Shown here one piece after another: positions 8,336-11,200 of a DNA stretch of 11,200 nucleotides (position 1 is the first letter of the stretch; each line of letters starts with the position of its first letter). The stretch covers positions 1 through 11,200 of the forward strand of contig JAIXMQ010000218.1 of the NCBI GenBank assembly GCA_025716855.1. The letters run 5' to 3'. The stretch is from Pilaira anomala. Lineage: Eukaryota; Mucoromycota; Mucoromycetes; Mucorales; Mucoraceae. The notes under the pieces were generated by a model, which was not told where the DNA came from, made no database searches, and was given only the letters and a program-made list of their open reading frames with translations. The translations under genes and the position numbers were made by a program.

Positions 8336-8560
8336 ATACTTGTTTGAGAAATAGCACTGCTCAATTTTTGGACCAACAAGTTTGTTGGAAAAGTTAACAA
8401 GTTTATTGTTGGAAATGCGACAAGTCCGTTCGTAAAGCAAACAAGTCTTTTGTTCTTTTTGTTAACAAGTATTGACGTTAAACCAACAAGTTCTTTGTTC
8501 GTTTTGTTAACAAATATTTACGTTAAACCAACAAGTGTCTTGTTCTTTTTGTTACCTCAG
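8268..8560 (+). repeat. second copy of the CACTATGGCGGATT-ended repeat
   Basis: Starts sharply with CACTATGGCGGATT (8268-8281), identical to the minus-strand terminus at 2025-2038. It continues with many AACAAGT and TTGTTGG words, including AACTTGTTGG (8301-8310) inverted as CCAACAAGTT (8373-8382) and the near-palindrome CCAACAAGTTTGTTGG (8373-8388). Such alternating direct and inverted words behind a terminus resemble subterminal transposase-binding repeats. It interrupts the Harbinger transposase tail. No opposite terminus was found to the right. Confidence 0.5.
8440..8554 (+). repeat. 45-bp tandem repeat, about 2.6 units
   Basis: Units at 8440-8484, 8485-8529 and a partial one at 8530-8554. 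Each starts AACAAGT, then a TTGTTC core, then GTTAACAA, and the full units end ACGTTAAACC. Units 1 and 2 differ at a handful of positions. The array is part of the AACAA/TTGTT-rich repeat that begins at 8268. An open frame on the plus strand through it is a by-product of the period being divisible by three. Confidence 0.85.
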
Positions 8561-8580
8561 TTGTTCATAAAACAGCATTT

Positions 8581-8583
8581 ATA

Positions 8584-8627
<44 letters not shown>
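8581..8627. repeat. (AT)10 followed by poly-T
   Basis: Ten AT dinucleotides (8581-8600) run directly into about 27 T. The tract follows the 45-bp array and may mark the end of the inserted repeat. A second AT microsatellite lies at 8717-8735. Confidence 0.9.
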
Positions 8628-8629
<2 letters not shown>

Positions 8630-8639
8630 GTATAAAAAT

Positions 8640-8970
8640 TAATTTATTATTTGAATTTTACTTTTATTTAATTATACAATATCGTTTATAGTCATAGATA
8701 CTTTGGGTCATGAGCAATATATATATATATATATACATTATGTTTATTCATACCTCGTCAATAGCATGTATACATCAATGTTTCTTATAAATATATAGGC
8801 CAAATACTCAAATATCATTCATACTCTCTACCAGATTTACCAAAACTTCAACTTTATAAAAATACCTACTCGCTTATTTCCAACACATGTGTTTCTTCAA
8901 GACAGCTTACTAGATTACTTGGGCAAAATGTAGGATCAAAAGCTGATTGATTGGAAGGTCAAGATGAATT
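8640..8970. other. AT-rich DNA without a recognisable gene
   Basis: Contains the AT microsatellite at 8717-8735 and otherwise non-repetitive AT-rich sequence. The missing C-terminal codons of the Harbinger transposase were looked for here and not found. Confidence 0.5.
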
Positions 8971-9196
8971 TAAAAAAAAAAGTCAGTAATGTAAGCCTGC
9001 GTAATAATATCATTTCAAGTGACACTTACTTCAATTCAGAAATGACCAATGTAAGTGTAATAACAAAATACAGATACATGTAGGAGGGAAACCGAAAGAA
9101 AAAAACAAAAAAGGACAACCTAAAAAAAAGTCAGTTATGTAAAGCAGTGAATCAATTTCCATGCATGTGACACTTACTTCAATCCAGAATTGGCCA
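8971..9196 (-). repeat. imperfect direct duplication carrying minus-strand splice signals
   Basis: Segments 8971-9048 and 9121-9196 are similar copies about 150 bases apart, for example GTGACACTTACTTCAATTCAG versus GTGACACTTACTTCAATCCAG. On the minus strand each holds ATTGAA followed by the donor-like GTAAGTGTCAC, then CTGAC and a T-run. In the copy at 9121 the T-run ends in TAG, making a plausible intron of about 57 nt. In the copy at 8971 the AG is lost. This may be a duplicated exon-intron module of a decayed or non-coding gene. Confidence 0.6.
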
Positions 9197-10213
9197 GCAT
9201 ATCCGATTGAGAGAACAACCTAAAATATACATACACATTTACCAAAAAGACTCCAAAAAAAAAAAAATAGACATTCATCAAATAGACCCTAAAAAAAAAA
9301 CATGACACCAAAGTAGACATATAAGAGGAAAACCTGGTATTCAATCCTGTACTAAAGTGTCCAAGAAGTAAGAACAATAGTCAAAAACTCGATGACCATA
9401 TTTACACCTTGAAAAAAAAAAGAAACCCTTGATAAGCAGTGTTCTAAGGAAAAGCATCTAAGTAAAAGAATGGATAATATAGAATATGTATAATACCCAA
9501 ACACACCAAAAAAAAAAGGGTATTCCGGTTAAGCTATTCTAAAAGAAGGTCTTTAAAGAAAGAATATCGATCCGATTCTGACAGACTACACAATAGAGGT
9601 TGAATAAATTCATTAATTCTTACATAAACTGAAGAAAAAGAACCCAAAAAAAAAAAAAACTTACAAGTTAACCTCGACACAAGGCTATTGAACAATAGGT
9701 AAGCATACATTTCCACAAAAAAGAAAAAGCTATGTCAGCAGACACTTTGAATCCAAAAAGTGACGCAGTACAGTGTTTCATTCTTTAGAGGTGATTCTGG
9801 AGTTCCCAGTTGATGAGTCAGCTAAAGTAGATTTCGAATTAGAATGAAACCAGGTAACAATAGACCAATAAGACAAGTAACCAATAAGTAACTAAAATTG
9901 TTACCATTATATACCGGGGGTGGTTATACGTAAGTCAACTCCATTATAAAAGACCCTTATTTTGAAGAGTCTGTCAAGATCTAACAAAAAAAAAAAAAAA
10001 ACATCTTGTCAAGTGCTAGAAAAAAAAAAGATGACTTAATTAGATGAGCAATTGTCTTTCCAGAAAAAAATATTACATTGGTGGTTGTTTACGATTTTTC
10101 GGTAGTAAGATTTCAGTAAAGTCATTAATTGAAAGGTGATTGCGTACAAAAAAAAAAAGAAAAAAAGAAAAAAGACGACAATTCAAGTCTAAAAATTTTT
10201 TATTTAAAAGTGA
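9197..10213. other. A-tract-rich DNA, no confident gene
   Basis: About 1 kb with A-runs every 50-150 bases, such as 9255-9267, 9646-9659 and 9985-9999. On the minus strand these act as possible pyrimidine tracts, some ending in TAG. Short open stretches exist, for example about 20 codons on the minus strand near 9782-9842, but no chain of exons could be joined and no domain was recognised. It may be a decayed spliced gene or long 3' flank of the minus-strand gene to the right. Confidence 0.45.
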
Positions 10214-11200
10214 CTATTTTTTTTGTCTTTTACTCTGACGTGTTCGGGTTGCACGTTTTTTCTTGGCAGGTAAAGGTTTGACCATGTCTTCTACTTCATT
10301 ACTACTGTCATCATCTCTGGCAATAACTCTTTTTTTTTGTATGACACGACTACGAGGTGGAGGAGAAGGAGAGCGAGGAACAAAAGAAGGAGATAAAGGA
10401 AGAGGGAATAAAGAGAGAGTAGTGAATTCTCGGTCATAGTCATACATGTCATAAAAGTCATCGCCGCAATTCAAGTTGACAAAGTCAGAAGATGGTCTTT
10501 CTTCTCTCAAAGCTTCAGCATTGACTTGCATGTCACTATAAAAAAAAAAGGTAACGTTTAATGCCTGAGAAAAAAAAAAAGTAATATATTTTACTTACGT
10601 GAAAGCAGAAGAGCCACTTGACCCAGTATCTTTATTGTTGACAGCAGCTTCATTCCTAGATCGGTTACTTCTATGCTTATGTGTCTCAGATAAAAGAAGA
10701 CGAGCTGCCCAAGAATCTTGGCATCTTGAAAGAGGAAACCCGTGTTGAGCTGCAGCTTTTTCAAGCTTATAGCAGTATCTTGAGGTTATTTCAGAGGAAA
10801 CTTGGGACCAAACAGGTAAAACCACTGACTTGTTTTTACTCTTCAGTTCTTTGTAAATTTCATCTACCATATCATCATGGATTTTTCTAGCTACTGTCTT
10901 GAGAATTCTGTATTCTTGTTTATTTCTTTCGTCATCAATTCGAAGACCAGTAACGTCTCTTTCCTTGTTAAAATGATTGATAAGACCAAGTAAACGCAAA
11001 AGAGGACCAGGATACGAATTTGGGTAAGTACTATCAAAGGCTTTTGTTACTTCCTCAAGTACTTTAGGAATGTCACGTTTGCCTAACAAGTCAGGGTTCA
11101 AAGGGTTGGCAGTACCATTTTCTCTTGCTTTTTATAAGATAAAAGAAAAATTAGTAAAAAAAAAACATTAAAAAAAAAATCTGTATTTAATACCTTGAGT
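10214..11200 (-). CDS. unrecognised spliced protein with basic, NLS-like C-terminus (5' end outside window)
   Basis: Three exons are visible on the minus strand: 11194-11200 (continuing beyond the edge), 10599-11127 and 10214-10535. The introns are 11128-11193 (GTATTA donor, AAAAG acceptor) and 10536-10598 (GTAAGT donor, TTATAG acceptor). The second junction joins codon AC+T in phase and keeps a frame of about 280 visible residues to TAG at 10214-10216. I do not recognise the family. Seen: a predicted helical middle, then W and CQDSW positions 33 residues apart around SRCQDSWAARLLL, faintly like a Myb/SANT-type helix; a Ser/Pro-rich linker (PLPLSPSFVPRSPSPPPRSR); and a Lys/Arg-rich end (AKKKRATRTRQSKRQKK) typical of nuclear or DNA-binding proteins. 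It could be a transposon accessory protein or a host gene. The gene model is fairly sure, the function is not. Confidence 0.65.

Noticed and set aside
6903..8431. GAACGGACTT inverted as AAGTCCGTTC around the Harbinger gene
   Set aside because: A ten-base match only, and the right copy lies inside the repeat that starts at 8268, so it is unlikely to be a Harbinger end.
8450..8635. 61-codon plus-strand open frame
   Set aside because: It is a translation of the 45-bp tandem array and the following AT/T microsatellite.
9174..9377. 67-codon minus-strand open frame
   Set aside because: It runs through T-tracts and predicted splice sites; the F-rich stretches come from homopolymers. At most a short exon near 9180-9222 is plausible.

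Overview
The window looks like transposon-rich, AT-rich DNA from an early-diverging fungus, most likely a Mucorales-type mould. The clues are short introns of about 50-80 nt with GTAAGT-like donors, CTAAY-like branch sites and T-rich acceptors, long poly-A/T tracts, and the mix of element families. The species cannot be named from sequence alone. No bacterial genes, CRISPR array, rRNA or convincing tRNA was seen.

Layout from left to right. (1) 21-899, minus: ORF1 (gag-like, RRM-like fold plus two CCHC zinc knuckles) of a LINE-type retrotransposon whose reverse transcriptase would lie beyond the left edge. (2) 900-2040: non-coding, with a 32-T run and, at its right end, a repeat ending in a sharp TAGTG terminus. 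(3) 2110-2515, plus: a broken fragment resembling the RTC4-like domain, with one apparent frameshift. (4) 2540-2790: short interspersed and tandem repeats. (5) 2937-6221, plus: a 12-exon KDZ-superfamily transposase gene with a CxC cysteine motif, the catalytic D/D/E motifs and an acidic tail. It appears damaged by an in-frame TGA and by a reading-phase break between exons 4 and 5. (6) 6222-7099: non-coding, with a perfect 13-bp-stem hairpin. (7) 7100-8335, plus: a two-exon PIF/Harbinger DDE transposase whose C-terminal tail is supplied by a repeat starting at 8268. (8) 8268-8630: that repeat, including a 45-bp tandem array, then AT and T microsatellites. (9) 8640-10213: gene-poor, A-tract-rich DNA with a 150-bp-spaced duplication carrying minus-strand splice signals. 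(10) 10214 to the right edge, minus: a spliced, unrecognised gene with a basic, NLS-like C-terminus.

The genes do not form a pathway; this is a nest of unrelated mobile elements and remnants. The most interesting structural signal is an identical 14-bp terminus (CACTATGGCGGATT) found in opposite orientations at 2025-2038 and 8268-8281. Each copy is backed by AACAA/TTGTT-rich subterminal DNA. They look like two ends of one undescribed non-coding or CACTA-like element family, one abutting the RTC4 remnant and one cutting into the Harbinger transposase.
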